64,000 nucleotides of DNA from assembly GCF_011075055.1 (NCBI RefSeq), contig NW_025401120.1:272547-336546 (forward strand), given 5' to 3'. The stretch is from Mangifera indica. Its lineage: Eukaryota; Streptophyta; Magnoliopsida; Sapindales; Anacardiaceae. Below the pieces are notes generated by a model. It ran no database searches and was not told the DNA's origin. It saw nothing but the letters and a program-made list of their open reading frames with translations. The translations under genes and the position numbers were made by a program. Below, in pieces: positions 60,886 through 64,000 of the stretch (position 1 is its first letter; every line of letters begins with the position of its first letter).

Positions 60886-61694
60886 CCTATTAACTCATCC
60901 CAGATTATAAGCAACCCAGCATGCAAGCTCAGGAAAAATGAATTGTAATCACAAGTATTCATTGACCATACAAAATTTCATTTGCCCAATTAGACAGAAG
61001 AATCCTTGTAGTTTTACAATTTATCAATCTTTAGCCCCATTATTACTTGATACTGTTATCAGAAATAGCACATAATTTTTCAAAGTGTTAGTGTGTTACA
61101 GATAATGAACTGTTATCCAAATGAGAAGTTGCCTAGCAATTTGAACAGTGCCTTGCCGACAGCTAAATGAAATTGGTCTATCTTTCCTACTCTTTACTTC
61201 ACGAGGAGTTGAAAGGAAGGAGTAGACTATCAAGTCTTTAAGCCTTTAAGATTCTCTGTATTTGTCCAATCAATAAATCTGTGCTCATCCTATGAATGAA
61301 ATGTCCGATTCATATGCCTGTAGGATTCATGGAATATCCGTTCCATATGCCGCATAGTTTATGAAATGCTCATTTTATGAATGAAATGTTTGATGTATAT
61401 GTTTGTAGAGTTGATGGAATGCTCGTTTTGAATTTAATTATGCTGGTTTCTTTAATTTGGAACACCTATTCTTAGTTTAATTATTAACTGTTAAACTTTA
61501 AATATTAATTATTTTCATAGTTATTTTGCCTTTTATTCCAACTTAAACATAAGATCGGACTAATATTAGGATTTCAAGCTAATATTAAATTCAACATTTT
61601 ATATTTAAAATGAAAATATTTTAATTCTTAACTTGGAATCATGGGTACCATTAATAACAGTCAAAATTATTTAGTTTTTATTGATACAACAAAC

Positions 61695-62001
61695 AAAATG
61701 ACTAAGAAAAGTGATGTGTACAGTTTTGAAGCTATCCTAGCTTGCTTTTGGAGCTAGTGTAATGTCTGGAAACAAGAAACATTTGTTTGACAAGTCAGAG
61801 GAGCAGAGAAATTTGGCAATGTATTTTCTTACACCATTGACAGGTTCCTTATTTGAAATTCTGCAGAATCATGCTGTGAAGGATAGGAATGAAGAGCAGC
61901 TAAAGGAAGGGGGTAGAGCTAGCAAAAATATGCTTAAAATTGAAAGGGGAAGAGAGGCCAACCAATACAACTTGCAAAAGAGAAGTTGTTTTGCCTGTTA
62001 G
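61695..62001 (+). pseudogene. WAK kinase C-lobe fragment, best preserved
   Basis: KMTKKSDVYSF is read from 61695, then a stop at 61755-61757 and a frame slip. From 61762 an open run of 79 codons reads SGNKKHLFDKSEEQRNLAMYFL and later EQLKEG and MLKIERG. It aligns with [27 protein letters not shown] and VKREERP of the WAK genes. There is no N-lobe, no HRD or DFG and no start context, so I call a pseudogene. EILQNH and AMYFL set it and 29874 apart from the three intact genes. Confidence 0.7.
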
Positions 62002-63107
62002 CAAACCTGCAAGCTCAAGAAAATTGAATTGTAAGCGTAGCCAGCCACAAAACGAACAGTACTCAATGACCCTACATTTCAAAAGTAATTTCAAAAGTGA
62101 AGGCGGCCTTGATAATTTCATAAGTACTCCTTGACGGTACTTTTCTTTAATTCCAAAAGTGAAGATTCTCTTCACCCTTATTACTTGATAATTAGCTCAC
62201 CAGTTTATTGATACGAATGATTCGATCAATTTAATTGAAAAATTGATCGATTCAATTTATTATTAAATTAAAATTTAAAATTTGATTAAATCTAATTTTT
62301 GATTGATTTATCCGGTCTAACCTAGATTTGATCGAATTTAAAATAAACCAATTATCAAACAGTGTTTTATATTAATCAGACTGGATTTAAAATTAATTTT
62401 TGATTGAACTGATTTAACCTATCAATCTGGTCCAATTTTCAAAACCCTTGGTGTATTTTTCATTGAAAGATACTAACCAACCAAGGCACCCATGACATCT
62501 TACCTGCTCTTTACATCACGGGGAGTGGTAAGAAAGGCGTAGACAACTACGATAAAAAGTGTTTTTAACTTTTTTTTTTTTTAAATTTTATGTCACATTT
62601 ATAAATGTCACTAATATTTTTATCAATATTAAGACAAATGATGCAAAATTTAGTGTCATTATAAGTTTTAACAATAATTATTTATAATATTGATATAAAT
62701 AGAAAATAAATATCAATAACAGTTCAACAATATTGCGACAATTAGAATTGCCATTGAATTTAATTTTCTTTTTCTAGAAAGTTAATTAACATACAATTTA
62801 ACAACATTTACAATTGTTGTTAAATGACAAATACAATAATTTATATCGACATTTATAATTATCAATTGCCGTTAGAAAGTGATTATCATAATTTATATTG
62901 ATATTTGCAATTATCATTAAAGAACAACAACTAAAATTTATACAATTAATTATAATTGCCATTAAAAACTTTTATCATAATTTATTCTGACATTTGCAAT
63001 TATCTCAAAAAATTTTAAAAATTAATAATAAATTAGTGTGACATTTATAATAACCACAAAGACTCTTTTTTTTGTCAATAATAGTTTTTTATATTATTTT
63101 TAATGAT

Positions 63108-63141
<34 letters not shown>

Positions 63142-63780
63142 ATATAATATATAAATATATAACATGAAGCTTTGATTTAAACTTCAACTTTTTATTATAA
63201 TAACAAAATTACACCTGTCAAAAAATACAAGATTTTGAGTTCCTCAAAAAATAATTGTCTAATAAAAAATTAGAAACAACAACTACTGTCAAGCTACCAA
63301 CTCTAGCAATTGCTGAAATGTAGCTCCAAAGATCAATCAAATCAATCAGACCATGTAACTTGAAAAAAAAATAAAAAAGAGAAGAGAAAACTATAAGTGA
63401 ATGATTAAAAACTAAGACAAATCAATTCAAATTACTTAACCCAAAATAAAACAATTCATATGAGAATATTATAAATTAAGCAAAAAATATACTAAATAAA
63501 AAGACAATGTCAATAGAGTAAATATATCTTTCACAATGAATCACATACACTTTATAAAAAAAAATAATTATACCGAAGTCATTATCTTATTTTTCAATTC
63601 AGTAATTTTATTAAATTATTTAACAATCTGACTACTTTCAACCACAACCATTGTCTCTTTTTGTTGTGCATTAGACAATATAAAATTGAATAATCTGTTT
63701 ACAAATCAAACAAAAAAAAAAAAACCATCAAATTAATGAAAAATAAGAATGATTAGGTTCCAAAGCAGGTTTACAAAACA
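62002..63780. other. AT-rich flank, shared with block 1
   Basis: 62480-63700 aligns with 27290-28430. An interrupted (TA)n tract lies at 63113-63160. No gene. Confidence 0.45.
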
Positions 63781-64000
63781 AGTAATAAATGTAGAGGAGT
63801 AAATTGTCCATTATGGGAAGAAGCAACATTCCTCCATCATACAAAAACAACAAAGAGCAGCCAAACTGCAATGCAAACCAAATTAGACAGTAGTTGATTA
63901 GAGACATCAAAACACAAAAACAGTCATAGTTGGTGACAGAGGATAGGAATTCAGCCTATCAAGATGTACAAGATCCCTGTCCATGAAGGCAACCGAGTGT
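63781..64000. repeat. Beginning of a fourth block or block boundary
   Basis: gtagaggagtaaattgtcca at about 63792 matches 49776 at the start of block 3, but the following bases differ after about 40 nt. It is either a diverged fourth block start or the end of the duplication unit. Confidence 0.4.

Overview
The window is nuclear DNA from a eudicot plant, probably a woody one. It is AT-rich and intron-bearing, carries wall-associated receptor kinases (WAKs) with the usual plant exon layout, and is full of MITEs and LTR-retrotransposon remains. I cannot name the species from sequence alone. About 85% of the window is not protein-coding.

Left third (1 to about 18,000). Three diverged duplicates of one block each carry a small intron-less ORF of 66-67 residues on the + strand (1618-1818, 5815-6015, 15917-16120). 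A TATAAAT box lies 103-104 bp before each ATG. The blocks are separated by foldback MITEs, by a gene-less copy of the promoter-distal flank of another gene (about 2750-3770), and by three 193-bp tandem repeats (9143-9721).

Right two thirds (about 18,290 to 64,000). A larger block is present three times in tandem, and the flank of a fourth begins at about 63,780. Each block has a + strand gene for a Ser-rich protein starting MGCC (a predicted lipid anchor), followed by a convergent - strand WAK-like receptor kinase of three exons and 746 residues. All three WAK genes look intact (24622-27049, 44152-46579, 55641-58067). The MGCC gene is intact only in block 1 (19929-20894). Blocks 2 and 3 share a one-base loss in a C run that breaks the frame. 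Decayed + strand fragments of another WAK kinase domain lie at 29874-30110, 60125-60270, 60650-60885 and 61695-62001.

Mobile DNA. Block 2 is split by a decayed Ty1/copia element on the - strand (32452-40238; initiator-Met-tRNA-type primer site), and a 2.1-kb solo LTR sits inside one of its LTRs. A second solo LTR (31122-31484) has a perfect 5-bp target duplication. A family of long-palindrome MITEs with 9-bp target duplications (Mutator-like) inserted repeatedly. For several insertions the duplicated blocks still hold the empty site, so the window records its own insertion history. Two Tourist-like MITEs (3-bp TAA/TTA duplications) and a possible hAT-like MITE are also present.

Working together. 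The WAKs are predicted plasma-membrane receptors with a wall-facing galacturonan-binding region, two EGF modules and an RD-type Ser/Thr kinase. The MGCC protein would sit on the inner face of the same membrane. A functional link is only suggested by their repeated co-duplication. The pattern of intact WAKs, broken partners, faster-changing ectodomains and kinase debris is what an evolving receptor cluster would look like.
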